DNA of 64,000 nt from Flavobacterium psychrophilum. GTDB lineage: Bacteria > Bacteroidota > Bacteroidia > Flavobacteriales > Flavobacteriaceae. Below the pieces are notes generated by a model. The model worked only from the letters and a program-made list of their open reading frames with translations, had not been told where the DNA came from and searched no databases. The stretch spans positions 1 through 64,000 of the forward strand of contig CAMBZB010000001.1 in NCBI GenBank assembly GCA_945872245.1. The letters run 5' to 3'. Of this stretch, positions 17,581 through 25,659 are shown piece by piece. The first letter of the stretch is position 1. Every line of letters begins with the position of its first letter. The translations under genes were made by a program, and so were the position numbers.

Positions 17581-18702
17581 ATGACGGAGCAAGAATTATT
17601 TCATGTATTGGCATTGCAGCAAATAGAAGGTGTGGGCGATATTATGGCCAAAAAATTGATCAATCACTGCGGAAGTGCAGAATTGGTTTTCAAGACTAAA
17701 ACTTCCCAAATCGCTGCCATTGATGGAATTGGTTCTGTTTTATTGCAAAAATTAAAAGACAAAACCGTTTTCAATAAAGCGGAACAAGAACTCCAATTCA
17801 TTAAGTCAAACGAAATCAATTTTACTTATTTCCAAGACGAAAATTACCCATCTCGTCTAAAGCATTGCATCGACGGGCCCCTTTTGTTATTTACGTCGGG
17901 GCATATTGACTTGAAAAACAAAAAAATAATCAGCATTGTAGGAACGCGACAAATCACGTCTTACGGAATGGAATTTTGCCGAAAATTGATGGAAGATTTA
18001 GCGCCCCTTGATCCAATAATCGTGAGTGGATTTGCTTATGGGGTGGATATTTTTGCGCATCAGTTGGCGATGGAACACGAACTGCAAACCATAGGGGTTT
18101 TGGCGCATGGCCTGAACCAAATTTACCCCAAAACGCATCAAAAATTCGTGTCCAAAGTAGAACAAAACGGCGGTTTTATGACGGAGTTTTGGAGCTCGTC
18201 CAATCCGGACAAGGAAAATTTTGTAAAAAGAAACCGTATTGTAGCAGGAATTTCTGAAGCCACAATTGTGATCGAATCGGCTGAAAGAGGCGGTTCGCTC
18301 ATCACTGCAAATATTGCCAATGATTACAACCGCGATGTTTTTGCCGTTCCCGGTAGAACAACCGACAAGTACAGCCAAGGATGTAATAATTTGATTAAAA
18401 CCCAAAAAGCAAACCTACTAACCAGCGCTGCAGATTTGGTTTATATTCTGAATTGGGACATTGAGGGGATTGGTTCGAAATCTCGCAATGACAAAAAACC
18501 AGTTCAAAAACAATTGTTTGTCACACTCGATGATGACGAACAAACAGTGTACGACTACCTCCTAAAAAACGGAAAAGAATTGATGGATATTATCGCCTTG
18601 CGTTGTGATTTTCCTATTTATAAAATCTCGGGAATGCTACTGAATATGGAGCTTAAAGGCGTGATTCGGCCTTTGCCTGGGAAATTGTTCGAGGCGATTT
18701 AA
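17581..18702 (+). CDS. dprA: DNA-processing protein DprA
   Basis: 373 residues. Helix-hairpin-helix motifs at the N-terminus (LQQIEGVGDIMAKKL, AAIDGIGSVLLQKL) lead into the Rossmann-like DprA core: SIVGTRQITSYG, VSGFAYGVDIFAHQLA, VKRNRIVAGISEATIVIESAERGGSLITA, and FAVPG. A C-terminal winged helix follows (about 315-370). It loads RecA onto incoming single-stranded DNA during transformation. recA lies in this window but is not linked. Its 3' side is occupied by the REPIN-like element. Confidence 0.95.
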   Translation: MTEQELFHVLALQQIEGVGDIMAKKLINHCGSAELVFKTKTSQIAAIDGIGSVLLQKLKDKTVFNKAEQELQFIKSNEINFTYFQDENYPSRLKHCIDGPLLLFTSGHIDLKNKKIISIVGTRQITSYGMEFCRKLMEDLAPLDPIIVSGFAYGVDIFAHQLAMEHELQTIGVLAHGLNQIYPKTHQKFVSKVEQNGGFMTEFWSSSNPDKENFVKRNRIVAGISEATIVIESAERGGSLITANIANDYNRDVFAVPGRTTDKYSQGCNNLIKTQKANLLTSAADLVYILNWDIEGIGSKSRNDKKPVQKQLFVTLDDDEQTVYDYLLKNGKELMDIIALRCDFPIYKISGMLLNMELKGVIRPLPGKLFEAI

Positions 18703-18726
18703 GCGAGTGTAATAAAGCACAAAATC

Positions 18727-18830
18727 GAGACGCTTTCAGCGTGACAAGTAGCAAGAAAACAAATAAGTTCGGTAATATAGTGATGAGCAACAAACACGCT
18801 CTCCTTAGTTTGTCACGCTGGAAGCGTCTC
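18727..18830. repeat. REPIN-like palindromic element, copy 1
   Basis: A 104-base element whose ends are inverted copies of one another: GAGACGCTTTCAGCGTGACA (from 18727) against TTTGTCACGCTGGAAGCGTC (from 18809), with one mismatch in the arm. The centre holds an inner GAGC/GCTC pair. Its first 102 bases are identical to the copy at 19193-19294. The arrangement of two inverted REP-like units around a spacer matches the REPIN concept. Confidence 0.9.
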
Positions 18831-18871
18831 AAATTAAGAGGGCAATAAAAATTGACTTTAAGAGCATCATC

Positions 18872-19180
18872 ATGATAGAATACACCGAAGGGATTTATAA
18901 TTTTTATGTTTACATACTGACTAACAAAAATAAAACAGTGTTATATACCGGTGTCACAAATAACCTAAAAAGACGTTTACAGGAGCATAAAGATAAAATA
19001 AATCCAAAAAGTTTTACCGCACAATATAATGTTGAATTTCTGCTTTATTATGAACATTTTACTTGGATACAACTTGCTATTGCTCGTGAGAAAGAGATTA
19101 AGGAGTTGAAAAGAGATAAAAAAGAAATGTTAATTAATACGATTAATCCAGATTGGAATTTCCTAAACGATTTGTTTTAA
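18872..19180 (+). CDS. GIY-YIG nuclease domain protein
   Basis: 102 residues forming one GIY-YIG domain. The diagnostic YVYILTN (near 12) and YTGVTNNLKRRLQEH (near 26-40) are present, as are the later glutamate-containing helix (AREKEIKELKRD) and NPDWNFL. Single-domain proteins of this UPF0213-like type are common and of mostly unknown function. The gene sits 41 bases after one 102-bp palindrome and 12 bases before an identical one, so it looks like the cargo of a repeat-bounded unit. Nuclease activity is inferred from the family. Confidence 0.9.
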   Translation: MIEYTEGIYNFYVYILTNKNKTVLYTGVTNNLKRRLQEHKDKINPKSFTAQYNVEFLLYYEHFTWIQLAIAREKEIKELKRDKKEMLINTINPDWNFLNDLF

Positions 19181-19192
19181 CTGTTCCACTTA

Positions 19193-19294
19193 GAGACGCT
19201 TTCAGCGTGACAAGTAGCAAGAAAACAAATAAGTTCGGTAATATAGTGATGAGCAACAAACACGCTCTCCTTAGTTTGTCACGCTGGAAGCGTC
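19193..19294. repeat. REPIN-like palindromic element, copy 2
   Basis: Identical over 102 bases, in the same orientation, to the element at 18727. Complete identity in noncoding DNA implies a recent duplication or gene conversion. It begins 12 bases after the GIY-YIG stop codon and probably also forms its transcript end. Confidence 0.92.
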
Positions 19295-19318
19295 GCAATG
19301 CGCGAGAGCAACTTAATT

Positions 19319-19339
19319 GAGACGCTTCCATCGTGAAAA
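19319..19339. repeat. Degenerate half-unit of the REPIN-like repeat
   Basis: GAGACGCTTCCATCGTGAAAA matches the REP-like arm with a few changes (AGCGTGAC has become ATCGTGAA). It lies 25 bases past copy 2 and has no partner, so it looks like an older, decayed insertion. Confidence 0.7.
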
Positions 19340-19401
19340 AAGAGTGGTGAATTACAAATATGGTGCAATTGTATTAGGACTTTTTTAATAAACAATCGGC
19401 A

Positions 19402-20379
19402 TTAGATACCTTCAAACCCTAATTTTTCTCTCACTCTTCCCAAAACGCGATTGGCAACAAGGGCGGCTTTTTCGGCACCCGTTTTCAATAAAGCATCCAC
19501 TTCGGCGAGGTTGTTTATGTAGTAATTGTATTGCTCCCTTTCGGTTTTGAATCTTTTGACAATCAATTCAAACAAGGCTTGTTTGGCGTGACCGTAACCA
19601 TAATTTCCACCTATGTAATTGGCGGTCATGGTTTGGATTTGGCTTTCGTTTGCCAATAATTTATAAAGTGCAAAAGCATTGCAAGTCTCTGGATTTTTTG
19701 GGTCTTCGAGAGGCGTACTGTCGGTTTCGATACTCATGATTTGTTTGCGCAAAGTCTTGTCATCCAAAAAAATGTTGATGAAATTATTAGCCGATTTACT
19801 CATTTTTCCGCCGTTAGTTCCCGGAACATACATGGTTTCTTTTTGAATTTTGGCCTCTGGAATTACAAATGTTTCTCCCATTTGGTGATTGAAGCGGGAA
19901 GCCACATCACGCGTAATTTCGACATGTTGCAATTGGTCTTTTCCAACGGGAACAAACTGGGCATCGTACAGCAAAATATCGGCAGCCATCAACATTGGAT
20001 AGGAGAACAATCCAGCATTTACATCTTCTAGTCTATCGGCTTTGTCTTTGAAGGAATGGGCTAATGTCAATCTTTGGAAAGGAAAAAAACAACTCAAATA
20101 CCAAGACAATTCTGCGGTTTGTGGAACATCAGACTGACGATAAAAAACTACTTTGTCCACGTTCAAACCACAGGCAAGCCAAGCTGCTGCAGTACTATAG
20201 GTGTTAGCTCTTAAAGTTTTGCCGTCTTTTATTTGAGTTATCGAATGCAAATCGGCAATAAAAAGGAACGATTCGTTTTCGGGATTATTCGATAATTCAA
20301 TTGCGGGAATGATTGCGCCAAGTAAATTTCCCAAATGAGGAGTTCCCGTACTTTGAACTCCGGTGAGTATTTTTGCCAT
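19402..20379 (-). CDS. trpS: Tryptophanyl-tRNA synthetase
   Basis: 325 residues, a typical bacterial TrpRS. The class I signatures are visible: TGTPHLGN (11-18, HIGH-like) and GKMSKSAN (KMSKS). FIADLHSIT and the VPVGKDQLQHVEITRD segment complete the active site. It charges tRNA-Trp with tryptophan in the cytoplasm. The gene stands alone, with repeats on both sides. Confidence 0.96.
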   Translation of the reverse strand: MAKILTGVQSTGTPHLGNLLGAIIPAIELSNNPENESFLFIADLHSITQIKDGKTLRANTYSTAAAWLACGLNVDKVVFYRQSDVPQTAELSWYLSCFFPFQRLTLAHSFKDKADRLEDVNAGLFSYPMLMAADILLYDAQFVPVGKDQLQHVEITRDVASRFNHQMGETFVIPEAKIQKETMYVPGTNGGKMSKSANNFINIFLDDKTLRKQIMSIETDSTPLEDPKNPETCNAFALYKLLANESQIQTMTANYIGGNYGYGHAKQALFELIVKRFKTEREQYNYYINNLAEVDALLKTGAEKAALVANRVLGRVREKLGFEGI

Positions 20380-20392
20380 TACGTTTATTTCT

Positions 20393-20433
20393 TAACCGCA
20401 AAGTTCGCAAAGATTTTCGCAAAGTTGTCAAAG
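20393..20433. repeat. Left arm of the inverted repeat around the GxxExxY gene
   Basis: TAACCGCAAAGTTCGCAAAG followed by ATTTTCGCAAAG and TCAAAG. It is matched in inverse orientation at 20851-20888. The motif CGCAAAG occurs at about 10-15 base steps within it. Confidence 0.8.
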
Positions 20434-20465
20434 ATTTGAGAGTTTTTTGAAAAAGCGCTAAAATG

Positions 20466-20843
20466 TTATAAATTATTGACCACTCTTCTAATGCCGTTTT
20501 TTAGTAGAACTTCGTTGAAGTTTATTAATAATCCAAGTTTGTAGTTTCCAATTTTTAAATACGTTAGGGTTTGAGCTAAGTGAATTTCGCACAATGACTC
20601 TACACTTTTAAGTTCAATTACAAACTTATTTTCTACCAATAAATCAACTCGATAACCGCAATCTAATTTTACCTCTTCAAAGATTAATGGCAAAACTTTT
20701 TCTTTTTCAACAAAAAGTCCAGATTGCTTTATTTTATAAAACAAACATTCTTTATACGCATTTTCCAATAAACCAGGGCCAAGACCTTTGTGAACCTCTA
20801 TTGCTAAACCTATAATAATTTTTGAAATTTCATTTTCAGTCAT
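20466..20843 (-). CDS. GxxExxY protein (PD-(D/E)XK nuclease-like)
   Basis: 125 residues. The family motif is GLLENAY within GLGPGLLENAYKECL (about 21-35). A PD-(D/E)XK-like core follows: LDCGYRVDLLVENKFVIELKSVE, where the Asp and the E-x-K triad can be seen. Family members are small and of unknown role. The gene is bounded on both sides by inverted CGCAAAG-type repeats, so it resembles a repeat-associated insertion rather than part of a pathway. Confidence 0.88.
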   Translation of the reverse strand: MTENEISKIIIGLAIEVHKGLGPGLLENAYKECLFYKIKQSGLFVEKEKVLPLIFEEVKLDCGYRVDLLVENKFVIELKSVESLCEIHLAQTLTYLKIGNYKLGLLINFNEVLLKNGIRRVVNNL

Positions 20844-20850
20844 CTTTTAT

Positions 20851-20888
20851 TTTTTACTTTGCGGAAAACTTTGCGCACTTTGCGGTTA
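20851..20888. repeat. Right arm of the inverted repeat around the GxxExxY gene
   Basis: Read on the minus strand it gives TAACCGCAAAGTGCGCAAAG and then TTTTCCGCAAAGT; the first 20 bases match the left arm at 19 positions. The gene between the arms starts 8 bases away. Confidence 0.8.
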
Positions 20889-20929
20889 GGCATATCCAAA
20901 CTTACACACTTTTCCTTACTTTTGGATTT

Positions 20930-21676
20930 ATGAGAGTAATAAAAATTATTTTTTGGTTGGTTTGGCGGGTCTGGTTTTATGTTTTAATGGGCATTCCCAT
21001 TCTAATTATGTTTCCTTTTTTGGTGGCTTCCATTTTGACTGAAAGCGGGTATCCATACTTTTTTAAAATGGCCAGGATTTGGTCGAAATTCATTCTTTTT
21101 GGAATGGGATTTTATTATAAAATCGATAAAGATCAAGAACTAGAATCCCATAAAAGTTATATGTTTGTGGCCAATCATACTTCGATGGTCGACATTATGC
21201 TGATGCTGGTCTCCATCAATAAACCTTTCGTTTTTGTGGGGAAGAAAGAATTGGTAAAAATTCCTCTGTTTGGTTTTTTCTACAAAAGATCGTGTATTTT
21301 GGTTGACCGTACAAGTTCCAGAAGCAAACACGGCGTTTTCGAAAGAGCCCAAAAAAGAATTAACCAAGGACTCAGCATTTGTATTTTCCCCGAAGGTGGT
21401 GTTCCTGGGGACGAATCCATACTTTTGGATCACTTTAAAGACGGCGCTTTCCGCTTGGCAATCGAACACAAGTTGCCCATTGTACCGATCGCTTTTGGGG
21501 ACAATAAAAAACGGTATTCCTACACTATTTTTAGTGGAAAACCGGGACTTCTTCGAGTAAAAATACTTCCTTTTATTGAAGCAAAAGGGAAAACTATGAC
21601 AGACAAGAATAGTCTTAAAGACCAAACGTGGAAAGCAATTCACAAACAATTACAAGAGTTTGAGAAGAAAAAATAG
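20930..21676 (+). CDS. 1-acyl-sn-glycerol-3-phosphate acyltransferase (second PlsC-like)
   Basis: 248 residues from the ATG at 20930. An in-frame start at 20822 would read through the repeat arm and the start of the opposing gene, so it was rejected. The N-terminal 35 residues are strongly hydrophobic. Catalytic HX4D is NHTSMVD and the acceptor motif is FPEGGVPGDES. It should acylate lysophosphatidic acid or a related lipid at the inner membrane. It is not a close match in motif wording to the PlsC at 4910, so the two probably differ in specificity. Confidence 0.88.
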   Translation: MRVIKIIFWLVWRVWFYVLMGIPILIMFPFLVASILTESGYPYFFKMARIWSKFILFGMGFYYKIDKDQELESHKSYMFVANHTSMVDIMLMLVSINKPFVFVGKKELVKIPLFGFFYKRSCILVDRTSSRSKHGVFERAQKRINQGLSICIFPEGGVPGDESILLDHFKDGAFRLAIEHKLPIVPIAFGDNKKRYSYTIFSGKPGLLRVKILPFIEAKGKTMTDKNSLKDQTWKAIHKQLQEFEKKK

Positions 21677-21724
21677 CTTATAGTCCAATCCAATTATAGA
21701 GGATACTAAATAATTCTTGCTATT

Positions 21725-21786
21725 GGTCATGCTGGAAGTATATCAAAACACAGATCAATATAATTGAAACGCTTTCAGCGTGACAA
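21725..21786. repeat. Another REPIN-like unit, partly decayed
   Basis: GAAACGCTTTCAGCGTGACA (from 21766) differs from the arm at 18727 by one base. About 20 bases before it, GGTCATGCTGGAAGTATATC (from 21725) is a decayed inverted arm. The order of arms is reversed relative to the elements around the GIY-YIG gene. Confidence 0.7.
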
Positions 21787-21815
21787 ATGGAGTAGAATAT
21801 TGTCTATGTCGCAAA

Positions 21816-21846
21816 AAAAAAGAGTTCACCGTGGCGAACTCTTTTT
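21816..21846 (-). terminator. Intrinsic terminator of recA
   Basis: AAAAAGAGTTC and GAACTCTTTTT pair across a short CC/GG-closed loop, with an A-run on the low-coordinate side that reads as a U-run for the minus-strand recA transcript. Confidence 0.8.
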
Positions 21847-21850
21847 GATT

Positions 21851-22855
21851 TTATGCGTTATTTTCTTTTATCAAAGCTTTGATTTTTTCTTCTAATTCGT
21901 CGGCTAGCTCTGGATTGTCTTTTATTAAAGCTTTCACCGCATCACGACCTTGTCCTAATTTGGTATCGCCATAGCTGAACCAAGAACCCGCTTTTTTGAT
22001 AATTTCAAATTCAACAGCCAAATCCAATATTTCACCCGTTTTTGAAATTCCTTCACCGTACATAATGTCAAATTCGGCAGTTTTGAAAGGAGGAGCGACT
22101 TTATTTTTCACCACCTTCACTTTGGTTCTGTTTCCAAGTACGCTTTCTCCATCTTTTATTTGCGTGGAACGACGAATATCCAAACGTACCGATGCATAAA
22201 ACTTCAACGCATTTCCTCCCGTTGTGGTTTCAGGATTTCCGAACATTACGCCAATTTTCTCTCTCAACTGGTTGATGAAGAAAACCGTACAATGGGTTTT
22301 GCTGATGGTTCCGGTCAATTTTCTCAAAGCTTGAGACATCAAACGAGCGTGTAATCCCATTTTTGAATCACCCATTTCTCCTTCGATTTCGCTTTTTGGT
22401 GTCAAAGCGGCAACCGAGTCGATCACGACAATATCAATTGCGCCGGAACGAATTAAGTTCTCGGCAATTTCTAAGGCTTGTTCCCCGTTGTCTGGTTGTG
22501 ATATAATCAAGTTTTCGATATCCACGCCCAATTTCTCGGCATAATTTCTATCGAAAGCGTGTTCTGCATCAATAAAAGCAGCAATTCCTCCCGCTTTTTG
22601 GGCTTCGGCAATAGCGTGCAAAGTCAAGGTTGTTTTTCCTGAAGATTCCGGACCGTATATTTCAATTACTCTTCCTCTTGGATAACCGCCAACTCCCAAG
22701 GCCAAATCAATTCCCAAAGATCCAGACGAAATCGTTTCCACTTCTTCGACGGCTTTGTCGCCCATTTTCATCACGGTGCCTTTTCCGTAGGTTTTATCCA
22801 GTTTGTCAAGGGTTAGTTGTAGTGCTTTTAATTTGGCTTCTTTTTCTGAACTCAT
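21851..22855 (-). CDS. recA: Recombinase RecA
   Basis: 334 residues, full length. Walker A is GPESSGKT (68-75); Walker B is the [11 protein letters not shown] stretch; the MAW region ([20 protein letters not shown]) and a short acidic C-terminus are present. It forms filaments on single-stranded DNA for homologous recombination and triggers LexA-type cleavage where that exists. It is a single gene followed by a strong terminator. No recX follows in this window. Confidence 0.98.
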   Translation of the reverse strand: MSSEKEAKLKALQLTLDKLDKTYGKGTVMKMGDKAVEEVETISSGSLGIDLALGVGGYPRGRVIEIYGPESSGKTTLTLHAIAEAQKAGGIAAFIDAEHAFDRNYAEKLGVDIENLIISQPDNGEQALEIAENLIRSGAIDIVVIDSVAALTPKSEIEGEMGDSKMGLHARLMSQALRKLTGTISKTHCTVFFINQLREKIGVMFGNPETTTGGNALKFYASVRLDIRRSTQIKDGESVLGNRTKVKVVKNKVAPPFKTAEFDIMYGEGISKTGEILDLAVEFEIIKKAGSWFSYGDTKLGQGRDAVKALIKDNPELADELEEKIKALIKENNA

Positions 22856-22956
22856 CTTTTCTTTTATTTATTTTGGGTACTTATCTTTCTTTTGTAAAAA
22901 TACTTCTTTTTTTGGAAGAAGCAAGGGGAATGTTTTGTGGGAAACAAAACCTTATT

Positions 22957-23466
22957 CTAAACAAACAACGCCTTCAATTCTGTGGCTTCTTCAGGTTTTA
23001 TTTTTCCAGCCAAGAGCAAACTCAATTGTTTTCTTCTCAAAGCCGCATCAAAACGGTGTGTTTCGAGTTTGGTTTCGGGAATTATTTGGGGTACCTCAAC
23101 CGGTTTTCCCGTTTCGTCCACGGCCACAAAAGTATAAATGGCTTCGTTGGCCTTGGTTCGTTTTCCAGATTCTCGATCTTCAACCCAAACATCAAGGTAC
23201 ACTTCCATAGAGGTTTTAAAAGCTCTCGACACTTTGGCCTCAATAATGACTACGCTTCCCAATGGAATGGCTTTGTTGAAGGCCACGTGATTTACAGATG
23301 CCGTTACGGCAATTCTGCGCGAATGCCTTCCTGCTGAGATGCTGGCAGCACGATCCATTCTTGCCAACAATTCACCCCCAAAAAGGTTATTCAAAGCGTT
23401 TGTTTCGCTTGGTAAAACCAAATCAGTCAATACAGTCAACGATTCAGAAGGATGTTTTGGAGTCAT
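22957..23466 (-). CDS. Acyl-CoA thioesterase, hotdog fold
   Basis: 169 residues of the BACH/YciA-like type. The active-site region is LPSETNALNNLFGGELLARMDRAASISAGRHS, where Asn24 and the Gly-Gly loop lead into the hotdog helix; VAFNKAIPLGSVVIIEAKV follows. It should hydrolyse acyl-CoA to free acid and CoA in the cytoplasm. It lies upstream of recA on the same strand, about 100 bases away. Confidence 0.9.
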   Translation of the reverse strand: MTPKHPSESLTVLTDLVLPSETNALNNLFGGELLARMDRAASISAGRHSRRIAVTASVNHVAFNKAIPLGSVVIIEAKVSRAFKTSMEVYLDVWVEDRESGKRTKANEAIYTFVAVDETGKPVEVPQIIPETKLETHRFDAALRRKQLSLLLAGKIKPEEATELKALFV

Positions 23467-23516
23467 AATTTAAAGTTTTAAAAACATATAATTCATATAA
23501 GTTTTTTAGCTCCCGC

Positions 23517-23584
23517 TTTTTGTCATTCCGAGGGAATCTCAAAGAATTGCTTCCATTTGTTTAGATTCCTACGGAATGACAAAA
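23517..23584. repeat. Palindromic element with ends TTTGTCATTCCG
   Basis: TTTTTGTCATTCCGAGGGAA (from 23517) is mirrored by TTCCTACGGAATGACAAAA (ending 23584), arms of about 20 bases with a few mismatches around a spacer of about 28 bases. It is a third kind of REPIN-like palindrome in this window. It fills the gap downstream of the DoxX gene and may also end its transcript. Confidence 0.8.
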
Positions 23585-23598
23585 TCAAGAAATCAGTA

Positions 23599-23982
23599 TT
23601 AATTCAACCAATACACCGCCATTACGGCCGGAATAAAATAAATGACTATCGTTCTGGCTCCATCATAATCTTTGGCCAATCGTTGTCCAAACAACAGCAT
23701 TAATAAAGTTATACTCGAAAAAACTGCGCCATACAAACCAAAGGTTCTTCCGTTGCTTACTAACAATTCGATGCATCCCACAACGCATAAAATACCAGAA
23801 ATTAATTCTAAAACCAGAATATGGAGCAAAGCTAAAGGTACTAAATTTTTTAGTCTGGTTTTGGCAAAATGCTCTTTTAACCAATCCAGATTTTCTTTCC
23901 AATAAAATAATTTATCATAACCCGATTGTATGAATGTGATGGCCAAAAAAACCAATAGCAAAATGGAGGCTGCATTGTTCAT
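23599..23982 (-). CDS. DoxX family membrane protein
   Basis: 127 residues with four predicted transmembrane helices (about 4-22, 45-70, 75-95, 108-126), typical of DoxX-like proteins. The conserved early segment LAITFIQSGYDKLF is present. Function is unknown for most of this family; membrane redox or quinone roles have been suggested for some. It starts 4 bases after the holB stop, so it is probably co-transcribed with holB. Confidence 0.8.
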   Translation of the reverse strand: MNNAASILLLVFLAITFIQSGYDKLFYWKENLDWLKEHFAKTRLKNLVPLALLHILVLELISGILCVVGCIELLVSNGRTFGLYGAVFSSITLLMLLFGQRLAKDYDGARTIVIYFIPAVMAVYWLN

Positions 23983-23986
23983 AAGC

Positions 23987-25135
23987 TTATTTTTTGTGGA
24001 TTAAACGAGTCAGTTTGATGGATAAATCGGTTAGGATTATTTTGGCGTTTCCGTTGCGCTCAATGTGGTATATTGCATCGGATAATTCCTGAAATATTTC
24101 GTGAATGTTATTACCGTTTACAAAAGGCGCAAATTTGGCAATCGTAAAATTTTCCACCGTTGGTTCTAGATAAACCAAACTCGGTGTTTCGTAATTGTGC
24201 AATAACGCTTGACGGAAAATATCGATACAAAACTGCAAGAATTTCTTTTGGGTTTCTCTTCCCAAAACGGCAATTTGTTCGCTCCAATGAATCAAATCCG
24301 CAATTACGGCAGGATTTCCTTTGGCTTTGAACGCCGCCCGAACCCATACCACGAACCATTGTTCAAACGGAAATTCGTCGCTGTCATCCTTGAGCAAATG
24401 CAAAGCTTTATTGTAATTTCCTTGGGCTTGATGGGCGATTTTTTTGGCTAGTTTTGGTTCAATATTTTCACGAGAAACAAGCGCCTCGGTAATGATATGC
24501 TCACTTAATCCATTAAAATGCAAAACCTGGCAACGAGAACGGATCGTTTGAATGATGTCTTCCTCGTTTTCGGAAATGAGAATGAAAACCGTTTTTTCAG
24601 GTGGTTCTTCCAATAATTTGAGTAATTTGTTGGAGGCTTCCGTATTCATTTTATCGGCCATCCAAACCATCATAATTTTATACCCGCCTTCGTAGGATTT
24701 TAAAGCCAATGTTTTTAAAACCTCTCCTGCATCCTCCACGCGGATAAATCCTTGTTTATTTTTAACGTCTAAAACGGAATACCAATCGAATAAACTGCCG
24801 TAAGGATTTTGAGTAATAAATTGTCTCCAATCGGCAATGAAATCGATGCTTTTGGGTTTTGTTTTCACATCCTCGGTGCTTACCGTAGGATAAACAAAAT
24901 GCAAATCGGGATGCGAAATTTTCTGGAATTTGAGATTGCAAGATTCATTTGCACCCAAATTCTCTCCATTTTGGTTGCCACACAAAATGTATTGCGCATA
25001 AGCAATCGCCATAGGCAAGGTTCCACTTCCTTCGGGCCCTACAAACAATTGTGCGTGGGGAATTCTGCCCAAATCGGCACTTCGCGTCAAGTGATTTTTG
25101 ATATGCTCCTGTCCTAAAATTTGTGAAAACTGCAT
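23987..25135 (-). CDS. holB: DNA polymerase III subunit delta'
   Basis: 382 residues, clamp-loader AAA+ fold. The N-terminus MQFSQILGQEHIKNHL is typical. The P-loop is degenerate (GPEGSGTL instead of GxxxxGKT), so it is unlikely to hydrolyse ATP. KLLKLLEEPPEKTVFILISE and IRSRCQVLHF are the usual clamp-loader box VI to sensor segments. It loads the sliding clamp with delta and tau/gamma. A -7 box ends 5 bases before the ATG, so the transcript may be leaderless. Confidence 0.9.
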   Translation of the reverse strand: MQFSQILGQEHIKNHLTRSADLGRIPHAQLFVGPEGSGTLPMAIAYAQYILCGNQNGENLGANESCNLKFQKISHPDLHFVYPTVSTEDVKTKPKSIDFIADWRQFITQNPYGSLFDWYSVLDVKNKQGFIRVEDAGEVLKTLALKSYEGGYKIMMVWMADKMNTEASNKLLKLLEEPPEKTVFILISENEEDIIQTIRSRCQVLHFNGLSEHIITEALVSRENIEPKLAKKIAHQAQGNYNKALHLLKDDSDEFPFEQWFVVWVRAAFKAKGNPAVIADLIHWSEQIAVLGRETQKKFLQFCIDIFRQALLHNYETPSLVYLEPTVENFTIAKFAPFVNGNNIHEIFQELSDAIYHIERNGNAKIILTDLSIKLTRLIHKK

Positions 25136-25139
25136 AAGG

Positions 25140-25147
25140 CAAATATA
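25140..25147 (-). promoter_or_regulatory. -7 box immediately before holB
   Basis: Plus-strand CAAATATA reads TATATTTG on the minus strand, a perfect TAnnTTTG. Only CCTT separates it from the holB ATG, so transcription would begin at or next to the start codon. Confidence 0.5.
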
Positions 25148-25285
25148 GCAGAAAATGGATGAGTCTCGAAATTTCAGGAATAAAGTTTCTTAAAAACACG
25201 TCCGTTATCAATTTACGCTCGGCGATAGAATTTTGCTAGATGGTCGCTTTTTACAATGGAATTGGTATTCACAAAAAACAAAAAT

Positions 25286-25481
25286 TCAGTTTATATTTTT
25301 TAATTTACAACGTTTTCTTAACCAAACCAAAACAGTAATTTTGCCTTGAATACCATACTTCTTTTGAGCTTGCTTATAAGGTGAATTCGACTTTTTCTAC
25401 TTGCGAAATAACAGCTAATTTAAAGCCCAAATTATAATCACGTTGACTACGCTTTTCTGGTCTGTTTTCTGATCTATTCAT
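25286..25481 (-). pseudogene. IS3-type transposase OrfA relic
   Basis: On the minus strand an ATG at 25481 opens MNRSENRPEKRSQRDYNLGF and continues KLAVISQVEKVEFTL, then stops. Skipping one base restores KQAQKKYGIQGKITVLVWL-RKRC and ends at 25286. This is the helix-turn-helix OrfA of an IS3-family element, broken by a single-base frameshift and lacking OrfB. Upstream, TGTCCCGTACTGAATTAAGT (minus strand, from 25521) may be the element's terminal repeat. The rest of the 25136-25659 gap shows no gene that I can support. Confidence 0.75.
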
Positions 25482-25659
25482 AATAAGTCAATTTTGCGTC
25501 AACTTAATTCAGTACGGGACAAGTATTTTGATCCAATTAAAACATAACAAAGGTTACTGATGACCATCAAAGAATGAATAGCGTATTAACGGGACTTAAA
25601 AAAACACATCCAAAACGAAGGAAGAGTGCTATGATTTGGAGATAAAATATCATTTATTT

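Noticed and set aside
18727-19294. CRISPR array or composite transposon
   Set aside because: There are only two copies, each itself palindromic, with a gene between them; no spacers, no cas genes and no transposase are present.
22630-23337. Long plus-strand open frame of 235 codons
   Set aside because: It runs antisense to recA and the thioesterase, is rich in Phe/Cys/Arg and shows no family motif; both opposing genes are certain.
25336-25343. TAATTTTG as a plus-strand promoter
   Set aside because: It lies within the OrfA relic and no plus-strand gene follows in the gap.
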